A model generated the notes under the pieces. That model had not been told where the DNA came from. It saw only the letters and a list, made by a program, of their open reading frames with translations, and ran no database searches. The translations under genes were made by a program, and so were the position numbers. Positions 1-8,152 of a stretch of 37,973 bases of DNA are shown here, piece by piece. Source of the stretch: Streptomyces neyagawaensis (GTDB lineage: Bacteria; Actinomycetota; Actinomycetes; Streptomycetales; Streptomycetaceae); NCBI RefSeq assembly GCF_023516595.1, contig NZ_JAMGBG010000058.1:1-37973 (forward strand), written 5' to 3'. The first letter of the stretch is position 1. Each line of letters opens with the position of its first letter.

Positions 1-591
1 CGGCAGGTTCAGTTCGCGGGCCAGGGTCTCGTCCGCCCACTGTTGGGCCTTGGTACGGGAGACGGCTCCGTCGTAGGACGTGAGTTGTACGGCCAGGCCG
101 TCCAGGAGGGCGGTGAGGCGGAGGGCTGATGCCTTCGGGTCGGGGCAGTGGAACTCCGCGGCGGCCGCGCCCTCCTCGATGAGGCCGGTGAGCGCGGCCT
201 TCCACTGGAGGTCCAGGTCACGGGTGACCTCGCGGAGGGCGGGGTCGCGGAGGGAGACCGCCCAGCCCTCGATCCACAGGCGCCAGCCCTTGGCCTGGCC
301 GGTGGGGGCGTACCAGCGGACGGCCGCCCGGAGGCGGCGCAGCGCCGTCGTGCGGCGGGCGATCAGCTTGCGGAGGTGGGCGAGGTCGCCCTCGGCGGCG
401 TAGCGGAAGGCCTCGGAGACCAGCTTCTCCTTGGTCGAGAAGTGATAGAGCACCAAGGCGTTGCTCACACCGAGCGACGCGGCCACGTCGGCGATCCGTA
501 CCGCCGCCACGCCCCGCGCCTCGATCTGCTCGATGGCCGCCCGCAGCAGCTCCTCGCGCCGCTCGGCCACGCTCAACCTGACCCTGCCCAC
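1..591 (-). CDS. TetR-family transcriptional regulator, C-terminus cut off by window edge
   Basis: Reading the minus strand from GTG at 591 gives an open frame of 197 codons that reaches base 1 without a stop, so the C-terminus lies outside the window. The N-terminus has the TetR helix-turn-helix pattern: an AIEQIEARG helix, then RIADVAASLGVS, then NALVLYHFSTKEKL, the family's signature recognition-helix segment ending in YHFxTKEKL. The rest is a helical ligand-binding domain with no recognisable ligand. A second in-frame GTG at 570 is possible, but 591 gives the usual short basic leader before the first helix. It lies only 20 bases downstream of the stop of the dehydrogenase gene on the same strand, so the two may be co-transcribed. 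The palindrome at 1916-1935 could be its operator (inference). The family is certain; the regulon is unknown. Confidence 0.85.
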   Translation of the reverse strand, partial: MGRVRLSVAERREELLRAAIEQIEARGVAAVRIADVAASLGVSNALVLYHFSTKEKLVSEAFRYAAEGDLAHLRKLIARRTTALRRLRAAVRWYAPTGQAKGWRLWIEGWAVSLRDPALREVTRDLDLQWKAALTGLIEEGAAAAEFHCPDPKASALRLTALLDGLAVQLTSYDGAVSRTKAQQWADETLARELNLP

Positions 592-611
592 ACGGCAACC
601 CTACCCACGGG

Positions 612-1796
612 TCAGATCGGGCGGTGGCGCCCATAGCGTGCCTCGATGACGGGGAGGCGGTCGGCGGCGAGGGCATGGGCGGCCGCCCGGGGGGTCGTGC
701 CGTCACGCTCGGCGCGCGACAGCATCAGGTCCACGAGGGCGCGCATGGAGCGGCGGGTGTGGTCGAAGGAGCTGCGCGCGTCCGGGGCGATGTCGCCGAA
801 CAGGGTCCACCACCACCAGGCGTTCGTGCCGGAGTTGACGACCACGTCGGGCAGGACCGTCACCCCGCGGGCGGTGAGCAGGGCCTCGGCCTCGGGGAGC
901 ACCGGCATGTTGGCCGCCTCGACGATCAGACGGGCGGTGATCCGCCCCTGGTTCTCCGGGTCGATCGCGTACGAGACGGCCGCGGGGACCAGGACGTCGG
1001 CGTCGACGGACAGCCAGGCGTCCGGGGAGGTCTCGCGGTCCTCCGGGCGGAGGGCGGAGCGGTCGACCGCGCCATGGGCGTCGCGCGCGGCGAGCAGGGC
1101 CTCGACGTCCAGACCGGCGGGGTTCGAGACGGTGCCCTTGATGTCGGCCACGGCGACGACCGTGAGGCCCGCCCGGGCGAGGAAGCGGGCGGTGGCGCCG
1201 CCCATGGTGCCCAGGCCCTGCACTGCGACCCGCGTCCCGGCGTACGGCGTGCAGGTCCGGTCCAGGGCCGTCAGGACGGATTCGGCGACCCCGCAGCCGC
1301 CCACCAGCTCGTCGAGCCCGATCCCGTCCACCTCGACGGCGAACGCGTCCGCCAGCCGCTGCCGGGCGGCCCGCTCGTCGTCCAGCAGGGGATAGACGGC
1401 CTGGACGGTCGAGACGAGACCCGCCTCCGCGGCCGCCCGGTCCACCAGGTCCTGGGAGAGCCCCAGGTCCTCGCCGGTCGTCCAGAACGCCTCGATGTAC
1501 GGGCGCGTCGCCCGCAGATAACGCACCAGGACGCCGTACGCCTCCGGGTCCCGGGGATCGCAGTCGATTCCGCCCTTGGCGCCGCCCAGCGGGACGTAGC
1601 GGCCCTCCGGGTCGTAGTGCAGCGCCTCCTTCATGGTCATCCCGCGGGCCAGGCCGGCGACCTCGTCGAGGGTGCAGCCCGGCCGCATCCGCAGCCCGCC
1701 GCTGGCCACCCCGCGCACCAGCCGGTCCACCACGAGGAACCCGAGGCGGCCCGTGACGTGATCGGTCCAGGTCAGGGAGAGGTACGGGGCGGACAT
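612..1796 (-). CDS. Glu/Leu/Phe/Val-type amino acid dehydrogenase
   Basis: A 394-residue NAD(P)-dependent dehydrogenase of the glutamate/leucine/phenylalanine/valine family, which oxidatively deaminates an amino acid to a 2-oxo acid. The N-terminal dimerisation and substrate domain has the GMTMKEALHY stretch and the glycine-rich LGGAKGGIDCDP segment (about residues 52-80) carrying the family's catalytic and substrate lysines. TTGEDLG follows near 105. The C-terminal Rossmann domain shows GLGTMGG (about 195-201) and the late LPDVVVNSGT motif near 310. ATG at 1796 is preceded by AGGAG at a good distance. The sequence does not match the shorter classical Streptomyces valine dehydrogenase, so the substrate is left open. 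It is followed closely by the TetR gene and is divergent from the metallo-hydrolase at 2022, with an operator-like palindrome in between. Confidence 0.9.
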   Translation of the reverse strand: MSAPYLSLTWTDHVTGRLGFLVVDRLVRGVASGGLRMRPGCTLDEVAGLARGMTMKEALHYDPEGRYVPLGGAKGGIDCDPRDPEAYGVLVRYLRATRPYIEAFWTTGEDLGLSQDLVDRAAAEAGLVSTVQAVYPLLDDERAARQRLADAFAVEVDGIGLDELVGGCGVAESVLTALDRTCTPYAGTRVAVQGLGTMGGATARFLARAGLTVVAVADIKGTVSNPAGLDVEALLAARDAHGAVDRSALRPEDRETSPDAWLSVDADVLVPAAVSYAIDPENQGRITARLIVEAANMPVLPEAEALLTARGVTVLPDVVVNSGTNAWWWWTLFGDIAPDARSSFDHTRRSMRALVDLMLSRAERDGTTPRAAAHALAADRLPVIEARYGRHRPI

Positions 1797-1915
1797 ACGG
1801 GCTCCTGGAAGACGGCCGGAGGACGAGTGGCGGTGGCGAGCGGGAACGGATGGCGGGCGGACCGGGTTGTAGAAAGCAGGCGCCGGGTCCGCGCTACCGG
1901 GGGAACGGACGGCAC

Positions 1916-1935
1916 TACTGAACCGTTGGTCAGTA
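1916..1935. promoter_or_regulatory. TetR-type operator-like palindrome
   Basis: An inverted repeat with arms TACTGA and TCAGTA (perfect 6 bp) around a partly symmetric centre in which ACC faces TGG. Length, position in the divergent intergenic region and the ACTGA/TCAGT arms resemble operators of TetR-family repressors. It could control the dehydrogenase-tetR unit, the hydrolase, or both. The binding partner is inferred. Confidence 0.45.
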
Positions 1936-2021
1936 TGGCACCGTGCCCCCCGGATCGGGCGCGGTGCTGTCAGCAGGGCGGACCATAATGGAATGCCTCA
2001 GCGAATCCACCAGGAGGTGCC

Positions 2022-3191
2022 GTGTCCGGTTCCCGTTCGCAGAGCTCGGGGCTGCGTGTCCAGCCAGCCGCCTTCGGAGCGGTTCCGACCGGCGCCAGGC
2101 TGGAGCGGATCCGCCGGTCCCCGCACTTCTCGAACGGCGTGTTCGTGAACCCCGAGGGTGCCCGCATCGGACCCTCGCGCGGTGTCGCCCTGGAGATGGC
2201 CAAGGGGTACCTCCGCAAGGACGAGCGGGTCCGCCGGGCCCCCGCCGGTCTGATCCCCGTGCACTCCACGACCCTCGCCGACCTGGCCAGACCCCCGGCG
2301 AGCGGTCTACGCATCACATGGATGGGCCATTCCAGCGTGCTCGCCGAGATCGACGGGTACCGGGTGCTCTTCGACCCCGTCTGGGGTGAGCGCTGCTCCC
2401 CGTTCGCCTTCGCCGGACCCAAGCGGCTGCACCCCGCGCCGCTGCCCCTGGCCGCCCTCGGCCCGGTCGATGTCGTCGTCATCTCGCACGACCACTACGA
2501 CCACCTCGACATGCCCACGATCAAGGGGCTGGCCGGCACGGACACGGTCTTCGCGGTCCCCCTCGGCGTCGGCGCCCATCTGGAGCACTGGGGTGTCTCC
2601 GAGGGCCGCATCCGCGAGCTGGACTGGAACGAGGCGACGAAGGTCGGCGGCCTCACCCTGACCGCGACCCCCGCCCGGCACTTCTGCGGCCGTGGCCTGC
2701 GCAACGCCCAGCAGACGCTGTGGGCGTCCTGGGTCGTCGCCGGTGACGAGCACCGGATCTACCACAGCGGGGACACCGGCTACTTCCAGGGCTTCCAGGA
2801 CATCGGCGCCGAGCACGGCCCGTTCGACATCACCATGATCCAGATCGGCGCGTACAGCGAGTTCTGGCCCGACATCCACATGACGCCCGAGGAAGGGCTC
2901 CAGACACACCTCGACCTCCAGGGCGGCGGAACCGGCGGTGTGCTGCTGCCGATCCACTGGGCGACGTTCAACCTGGCGATGCACTCCTGGGCGGAGCCCG
3001 GCGAGCGCTCGCTGTGGGCCGCGCACGAGGCGGGGGTCACCCTGGCCACGCCGCGGCCGGGCGAGCCGTTCGAGCCGCGGAGCACGCCGCCGGCCGATCC
3101 GTGGTGGCGGTCCGTCGCCCGCCGGCCGGCCGACGGCTGGACCGCCTGGCCGCCCGTCGGGGAACAGCTCGATCTGGTCGCCGAGAGCTGA
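2022..3191 (+). CDS. MBL-fold metal-dependent hydrolase (NAPE-PLD/UlaG-like)
   Basis: A 389-residue protein starting at GTG 2022, with AGGAGGT at 2012-2018 as a strong ribosome site. The core is a metallo-beta-lactamase fold: TWMGHSSVL opens the fold near residue 100; the dinuclear metal motif HDHYDH is at 156-161; a further histidine lies in ARHFCGRG, followed by SGDTGYF with the bridging aspartate; and the final histidine is in PIHWATF. The roughly 95-residue N-terminal extension with a PHFSNGVFVNP segment, together with the spacing of the motifs, is typical of the N-acylphosphatidylethanolamine phospholipase D-like branch. No signal peptide is visible, so it is probably cytoplasmic. It is divergent from the dehydrogenase gene and ends before a strong hairpin at 3281-3315. 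The substrate is unknown; a lipid phosphodiester is a family-based guess. Confidence 0.88.
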   Translation: MSGSRSQSSGLRVQPAAFGAVPTGARLERIRRSPHFSNGVFVNPEGARIGPSRGVALEMAKGYLRKDERVRRAPAGLIPVHSTTLADLARPPASGLRITWMGHSSVLAEIDGYRVLFDPVWGERCSPFAFAGPKRLHPAPLPLAALGPVDVVVISHDHYDHLDMPTIKGLAGTDTVFAVPLGVGAHLEHWGVSEGRIRELDWNEATKVGGLTLTATPARHFCGRGLRNAQQTLWASWVVAGDEHRIYHSGDTGYFQGFQDIGAEHGPFDITMIQIGAYSEFWPDIHMTPEEGLQTHLDLQGGGTGGVLLPIHWATFNLAMHSWAEPGERSLWAAHEAGVTLATPRPGEPFEPRSTPPADPWWRSVARRPADGWTAWPPVGEQLDLVAES

Positions 3192-3280
3192 CCCTTCGAA
3201 AGCCGACCCTTCGGAAAGGGACGACCGACATCGTCAACCCCGCAGAAATTCTCCCGACAGGGTGATTTTTCGATTGACGG

Positions 3281-3315
3281 CGAGGGCCGTGGAGCACATT
3301 GCTCCGCGGCCCTCG
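3281..3315 (+). terminator. Strong stem-loop terminator after the MBL hydrolase
   Basis: A 15-bp stem with one G-T wobble: CGAGGGCCGTGGAGC pairs with GCTCCGCGGCCCTCG around the loop ACATT, 90 bases after the hydrolase stop. No long T run follows, as is usual in Streptomyces. The remaining 300 bases up to the conservon start (3316-3619) hold no gene that I can support. They must contain the conservon promoter, but no hexamer pair there is convincing. Confidence 0.75.
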
Positions 3316-3619
3316 CTGCTATTTGACGACCCGTTCCGACCAGCTCTGATCGAAATGGTGTCGCACAAAGAAAGCGGCAAGAACACCCGTCCGAAGAAAG
3401 GTCGGTCTGCCGTGCGAAGCTACATACCAGAGCCGCGCGCTTTACGGGGCTCTTTGTCAACTGCGCACCGCACATGACGCGTTGGCGACTACTGTGAGTT
3501 GCCGTCGGTCGACGCGGTGCCGAATTCTTCGACTCTCCCGACCGACACGCGATGGCGCATGCCCAAGTCGCCCAGGCGCGGCACCCCCCACACCCAGACG
3601 GACCAGTACGAGGACGCTG

Positions 3620-5851
3620 ATGTCTCACCTTCGCGCACCGGCCGCACGCGCAGACCGCCGTGAGGGCGGGCGGCACGGGCGATCGGCCACCCGTGCCGTC
3701 CCCGCGTTGCCCGAGATCCACATACGGCCACAACTGCTGCGTCTGGCGGTCCTGCCCCCCACCGCGGTGGCCCTCAGCGCCTGTGCCGCCGTGCTCTTCA
3801 CCGTCCGCGCCGGCGCACACCGTCCCGGCCCCACCCTGTGGGCGGTGCTCGCCGGCACCGCCGCGGTCGCCCTCGCCGCCGTCCTGATCGCCGCCGTGGC
3901 CGCCGGCCGCACCGCCAGGTCCGTACGCGAACGCCTCGGCGCCCTGCGCGAGTCGAGCGCCAAAGGCGAGGAGGACCTGCGGACCCTTGTCGAGGCCCTC
4001 CGGCGCGGCGAGCAGCCGCCCGCCCGCGGCCCGCGCCCCAAGACCGGCCCGGACGCCGACGACTTCGGACTCCTCACAGCCGAACTGACCCGCGCCCACG
4101 ACAGCGCCGTCACCGCCGTGGTCCAGGCCTCCCAGCTCTCCAGTCACGCGGGCAGCGAGCAGAAGCTGGAGGTCTTCGTGAACCTCGCCCGGCGGCTGCA
4201 GTCGCTGGTGCAGCGCGAGATCTCCATCCTCGACGACCTGGAGAACGAGATCGAGGACCCGGACCTGCTCAAGGGCCTCTTCCACGTCGACCACCTCGCC
4301 ACCCGCATCCGCCGCCACGCCGAGAACCTCGCCGTCCTCGGCGGCGCCGTCTCCCGCCGCCAGTGGAGCAACCCCGTCCCCATGACCGAGGTGCTGCGCT
4401 CCGCGATCGCCGAGGTCGAGCAGTACTCACGGGTCAAGCTGGTACCCCCCGTCGACGGCACCCTGCGCGGCCACGCCGTCGCCGACGTCATCCACCTGCT
4501 GGCCGAACTCGTCGAGAACGCCACGGTGTTCTCCGCCCCCCACACCCAGGTCCTGCTCCGCGCCAACCTCGTCACCTCCGGACTCGCCGTCGAGGTGGAG
4601 GACCGGGGCCTCGGCATGCCCGTCACCGAGCAGAACAAGATGAACGCCCTGCTCGCCGACCCCGACCAGGTGAACGTCGCGAGCCTGCTCCAGGACGGCC
4701 GCACCGGCCTCTTCGTCGTCTCCCAGCTCGCCCGCCGCCACGGCATCCAGGTCCGCCTCCAGAGCAACATCTACGGCGGCGTCCAGGCCGCCTTCGTCGT
4801 CCCCCAGGGCCTGCTCGGCACCGACCAGTCCGCCCCCGACGACGTACCGCAGCCCCAGGCACAGACCCGGCAGCCCACCGGCGTCCGGCGACCGGGCACC
4901 GGCCCACGCCACGCCCAGCACCCCTCCGGGCCGCGGCCGGCCGCGCCCGGACCGGCGGACGGGCCCGCCCCCGCCCAGCAGTTCCCCACGACCCCGTCCG
5001 GCCGGCCGGCGCGGTCCGGGCGCCCCGACCCCGGCCCCGCCACCCCGGGCCCCACCCGTCCCTCCGTGCCCCGACAGCAGGGGCCGGGCCGCGGCAGCGC
5101 ACAGCAGGGCCAACAGACGGGCCGAGGCGGCGGGCAGAACCACGGCACCGGACGCGGCGCCGGCCAGCAGGGCGCGGGCCGGACCGGGGGTATCACCCCG
5201 CTGCCGGTTCGTGGCGCGCGCGAGGACCGGCCCAACCCGTCCGAGGCCGTCCCCGGGATCCGCCCCGAGGACCGGCGCACCGTGGCCGACAACACCGGCA
5301 CGCCCCCCACCCCGCGCGTCGGCGGCACGGTCCGCGGCACCATGGGCAAGCCCCAGCTGCCCCGGCGCCGCGCACAGCAGCACATCGTGCCCCAGCTGCG
5401 CGGCGGCCCCCCGCCGACGTCCCGCCAGGACCCCGAGCACTACGTCGGCCACGACCCCGGACTGATGGCCGCGTTCCAGCGCGGCATCGGCCTCGCCGAG
5501 GCCCGCCAGATGGAGAGCTCCGACTGGGACGCCGCCATGCTGGGCACGGCCTCCCTCGATCTGACGCCCCCGCACACCGTCACCGGCGGCGAGACCGTAC
5601 GCCGGGACAGGGACCGCGGGGACGCGACGTCGCATTCCGGCGGCCGAGTGGATGCATTGCCCCACCTCGGCACCGGCCGCACCGACGCCCTCCACATGGA
5701 GCTGGCCCCCATGGACGCGCCGCACAAGGACGCGACCCAGCCGCTGAGCGGCCCCACCCGTGGCGCCACCCCCATAGCGCTACCGCCGCCGGCCCTCGAC
5801 GCGGCACACGACCTGACGACCCGGCAAGACGGGAGCACACCGGCCGGATGA
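3620..5851 (+). CDS. cvnA: CvnA-type sensor-like ATPase of a conservon
   Basis: A 743-residue membrane protein starting at ATG 3620 with GAGGACG just upstream; the open frame extends further 5', but without a good ribosome site. It has two transmembrane helices (about residues 39-62 and 72-95), a helical linker and dimerisation segment containing FHVDHLATRIRRHAENL (about 215-235), and a histidine-kinase-type ATP-binding domain with ELVENATVFS (N box, about 295) and EDRGLGM (G1 box, about 328). Beyond about residue 400 it becomes a long Pro/Gly/Arg/Gln-rich, probably disordered tail with a conserved-looking block near the end (FQRGIGLAEARQMESS). Conservon first genes encode such sensor-like proteins, which form a membrane complex with the downstream B, C and D proteins (known for Streptomyces conservons). 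Phosphotransfer has not been shown for this protein. Confidence 0.9.
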   Translation: MSHLRAPAARADRREGGRHGRSATRAVPALPEIHIRPQLLRLAVLPPTAVALSACAAVLFTVRAGAHRPGPTLWAVLAGTAAVALAAVLIAAVAAGRTARSVRERLGALRESSAKGEEDLRTLVEALRRGEQPPARGPRPKTGPDADDFGLLTAELTRAHDSAVTAVVQASQLSSHAGSEQKLEVFVNLARRLQSLVQREISILDDLENEIEDPDLLKGLFHVDHLATRIRRHAENLAVLGGAVSRRQWSNPVPMTEVLRSAIAEVEQYSRVKLVPPVDGTLRGHAVADVIHLLAELVENATVFSAPHTQVLLRANLVTSGLAVEVEDRGLGMPVTEQNKMNALLADPDQVNVASLLQDGRTGLFVVSQLARRHGIQVRLQSNIYGGVQAAFVVPQGLLGTDQSAPDDVPQPQAQTRQPTGVRRPGTGPRHAQHPSGPRPAAPGPADGPAPAQQFPTTPSGRPARSGRPDPGPATPGPTRPSVPRQQGPGRGSAQQGQQTGRGGGQNHGTGRGAGQQGAGRTGGITPLPVRGAREDRPNPSEAVPGIRPEDRRTVADNTGTPPTPRVGGTVRGTMGKPQLPRRRAQQHIVPQLRGGPPPTSRQDPEHYVGHDPGLMAAFQRGIGLAEARQMESSDWDAAMLGTASLDLTPPHTVTGGETVRRDRDRGDATSHSGGRVDALPHLGTGRTDALHMELAPMDAPHKDATQPLSGPTRGATPIALPPPALDAAHDLTTRQDGSTPAG

Positions 5852-5943
5852 ACACGCCCCTGCACACCCCCACCGCCGTCCCCTCCGCAGTGCCCACCCC
5901 CTCCGCTCCCGCAGACCTTCGGACCCCAAGGAGTCGATCCACC

Positions 5944-6375
5944 ATGGCGAGCGATGCGCCGACCGGCCATGTATCCGATCTCGACTGGCTGATGAGCGGA
6001 CTCGTGCAGCGAGTACCGCACACCACGAGCGCGGTGCTGCTGTCCTGCGACGGGCTCGTGAAGTCGGTCCACGGCCTCGACCCGGACAGCGCCGACCACA
6101 TGGCGGCCCTGGCCTCCGGCCTCTACTCCCTCGGACGCAGCGCGGGCATCCGCTTCGGCGACGGCGGCGACGTACGCCAGGTCGTCGTCGAACTCGACTC
6201 GATGCTGCTGTTCGTCTCCACCGCGGGCTCCGGCACCTGCCTCGCCGTGCTCGCCGGACGCGAGGCCGACGCGGCGGTCCTCGGCTACGAGATGGCGATG
6301 CTGGTCAAGAGCGTCCGCCCGTATCTGGTCACCCAGCCCCGCCAGGCCGTCGAACCCTCGGCGATGAGGCCTTGA
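5944..6375 (+). CDS. cvnB: CvnB-type roadblock/LC7 protein
   Basis: A 143-residue roadblock/LC7-domain protein, the second conservon component, thought to act with the GTPase CvnD at the membrane complex. The roadblock fold is seen from DLDWLMSGLVQRVPHT through AVLLSCDGLVKSV to DMLLFV-like strands and a GSGTCLAVLAG turn. ATG 5944 is chosen because AAGGAG (5928-5933) sits 10 bases upstream and the protein then begins with the usual MASDAPTGH. An in-frame ATG at 5848, overlapping the cvnA stop, would add 32 low-complexity Pro/Thr residues and lacks a good ribosome site. The 92 bases after cvnA hold no other gene. The stop overlaps the possible TTG start of cvnC. Confidence 0.92.
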   Translation: MASDAPTGHVSDLDWLMSGLVQRVPHTTSAVLLSCDGLVKSVHGLDPDSADHMAALASGLYSLGRSAGIRFGDGGDVRQVVVELDSMLLFVSTAGSGTCLAVLAGREADAAVLGYEMAMLVKSVRPYLVTQPRQAVEPSAMRP

Positions 6376-6377
6376 AC

Positions 6378-6749
6378 GTGGCCGCGTCCGGCGACGGGCC
6401 CCTGTACGACGACGCCGCCGGGCGCCTCGTCCGGCCCTACACCGTCATCAACGGCCGGACCCGGCCGACCACCGCGCTCGATCTCCTCTCACAGGTGATG
6501 GCCACCGGGGCGACCCCCCTCGGCTATCTCGGCCCCGAGCACGCACAGGCCCTCGACCTGTGCCGGGCACCCGTCTCGGTCGCCGAGATCGCCGCCCACC
6601 TCAAGTTGCCGGCGACGGTGACCAAGGTGCTGCTGTCCGACCTCGTCGACTGCGGGGCCCTCACCACCAAGCCCCCGGTTTTCCACCACAACCCGACAGA
6701 CCGGTCTCTTCTGGAGGCAGTGCTCGATGGACTACGACGACAGCTCTGA
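6378..6749 (+). CDS. cvnC: CvnC-type DUF742 protein
   Basis: A 123-residue DUF742 protein, the third conservon component. It has the typical RLVRPYTVINGRTRPT opening and a winged-helix-like region with VSVAEIAAHLKLPATVTKVLLSDLVD, ending shortly after PPVFHHNPTDRSLLE. GTG 6378 is preferred because GAGG (6366-6369) is then 8 bases away. A TTG at 6372 overlaps the cvnB stop (TTGA) and would add two residues, but its ribosome-site spacing is too short. The 3' end overlaps cvnD by 23 bases, indicating translational coupling. Its molecular role is not known beyond association with the other conservon products. Confidence 0.9.
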   Translation: MAASGDGPLYDDAAGRLVRPYTVINGRTRPTTALDLLSQVMATGATPLGYLGPEHAQALDLCRAPVSVAEIAAHLKLPATVTKVLLSDLVDCGALTTKPPVFHHNPTDRSLLEAVLDGLRRQL

Positions 6750-7326
6750 CCCCTTCCCCACCGCACTCAAAATCCTGGTGGCGGGAGGGTTCGGGGTCGG
6801 CAAGACGACCTTCGTCGGCGCGGTGAGCGAGATCGCGCCGCTGAGCACGGAGGAACTGCTCACCACGGTGAGCGCGGCGACCGACAGCCTCGAGGGCATC
6901 GAGAACAAGGTCGAGACGACCGTGGCCATGGACTTCGGCCGCATCACCCTCGATCCGCGGCATGTGCTCTATCTGTTCGGCACACCCGGACAGCAGCGCT
7001 TCTGGTTCATGTGGGACGAGCTCTCCGAGGGCGCCCTCGGCGCGGTCATCCTCGCCGACACCCGGCGCCTGGAGGACTGTTTCGCCGCGGTGGACTTCTT
7101 CGAACAGCGCGGCCTCGGATTCATCGTCGCCGTCAACGAGTTCGACGGGTCCTACCGCTACGACCCCGACGAAGTGCGCGCGGCGCTCGATCTCGACCCG
7201 GAGATCCCGGTCGTCTGCTGCGACGCCCGGATCTCCAGCTCCGGCGTGCAGACCCTGCTCACCCTCGTGCGGCACCTCCTCGCGCACACCCCGGCCGAAC
7301 TCCCGAGCCGTGGGGCCCACACGTGA
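6727..7326 (+). CDS. cvnD: CvnD-type Ras-like GTPase
   Basis: A 199-residue small GTPase, the fourth conservon component. The P-loop GGFGVGKTT spans residues 20-28. The switch region contains TTVAMDFGRI; the G3-like motif is LFGTPGQQRF, where Gly-Thr-Pro-Gly-Gln stands for the DxxGQ of Ras proteins; and the base-recognition motif is NEFD, a variant of NKxD. These variants are normal for this family. The start lies inside cvnC, and the stop overlaps the next start (GTGA at 7323), so cvnC, cvnD and the GAF gene are translationally coupled. The partner GAP or exchange factor is unknown; CvnB-like roadblock proteins are the usual candidates. Confidence 0.92.
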   Translation: MDYDDSSDPFPTALKILVAGGFGVGKTTFVGAVSEIAPLSTEELLTTVSAATDSLEGIENKVETTVAMDFGRITLDPRHVLYLFGTPGQQRFWFMWDELSEGALGAVILADTRRLEDCFAAVDFFEQRGLGFIVAVNEFDGSYRYDPDEVRAALDLDPEIPVVCCDARISSSGVQTLLTLVRHLLAHTPAELPSRGAHT

Positions 7327-7880
7327 CGTACGACCCGCCCCGTCCCGTCGGCCGGCTGCTGCTCACTCCCGAGGACCGGGACGCCCCCGAGCGTGTACGG
7401 CGGCTGCGGCTGCTGGGGCTCGGCGAGCACCCGGAGCCCGCCTTCGACGCCTTCGCGGACCGGCTCGCCGAGGTCGCCTCCGTGCCGTACGCGATGGTCA
7501 ACTTCATCGACGAGAACCGCCAGTTCTTCGCGGGCCTGCACGCCCCGGCGAAGGCCACCGGTGACGCCCCCGCGCTCGGAACGGCCCGCCACCTGGCCCG
7601 CGACCACGGCTTCTGCCCCCATGTGGTGGTCCGCCGCAAGGCGCTCGTCCTGGAGAACGTCGCCGACTACCCGAGATTCGCCGGCAACCCGATCGTCGAC
7701 GACCACGGCATCCGCTCCTACCTCGGCGCCCCGCTCATCGACCGCACGGGCCTCGCCCTCGGCACGGTCTGCGTCCTCGACGTCCAGCCCCGGCCGTGGG
7801 GCAGGGGCGGCCTGGACACCATCAAGGCGATGGCGGCGGAGCTCGCCGGGCGGATCGAGGGGCGGGAGGCGCTGCCCTGA
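7323..7880 (+). CDS. GAF-domain protein, fifth gene of the conservon operon
   Basis: A 185-residue protein starting at GTG 7323, overlapping the cvnD stop by four bases. Nearly all of it is a single GAF domain: FDAFADRLAEVASVPYAMVNFIDENRQFFAG, then a CP-containing segment (DHGFCPHVVVRRKALVLENV), then the AGNPIVDDHGIRSYLGAPLIDRTGLALGTVCVLD core typical of GAF phosphodiesterase-like sensors. There is no output domain, so it probably senses a ligand or redox state and signals through contact with the conservon proteins (inference). The single cysteine in FCPH sits where related GAF proteins hold a conserved cysteine. The 270 bases after it hold no gene, only a weak stem (GAGGTT/AACCTC at 8022-8038) and the tdh leader. 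Confidence 0.88.
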   Translation: MTYDPPRPVGRLLLTPEDRDAPERVRRLRLLGLGEHPEPAFDAFADRLAEVASVPYAMVNFIDENRQFFAGLHAPAKATGDAPALGTARHLARDHGFCPHVVVRRKALVLENVADYPRFAGNPIVDDHGIRSYLGAPLIDRTGLALGTVCVLDVQPRPWGRGGLDTIKAMAAELAGRIEGREALP

Positions 7881-8152
7881 GGACGCCGTCCTCGACCCCG
7901 GGAAACGGCACGGCACTTCATGGCGGATCCGGGCAGCCCGCGCCTCCGGCGGGGGAGCGGGCGTACGAACGGGTGAATGAACGCGGTCGGGGCGGGCGGG
8001 GTGTGAAGGAAAGCTGCGGCGGAGGTTAAGAAAACCTCGATGGACCCAGGGGGCCGCCGTACGGCAGATTGCTCGGTGATCCCACCCCTCTCCCCGGTAC
8101 GGGCGTACATGTCATGCCCTGCCGCGGGACCGCACCCACAGGAGCCGTGGCG

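Noticed and set aside
5848..5943. An earlier start for cvnB overlapping the cvnA stop
   Set aside because: It adds a low-complexity Pro/Thr segment and has no ribosome site, while AAGGAG precedes the ATG at 5944.
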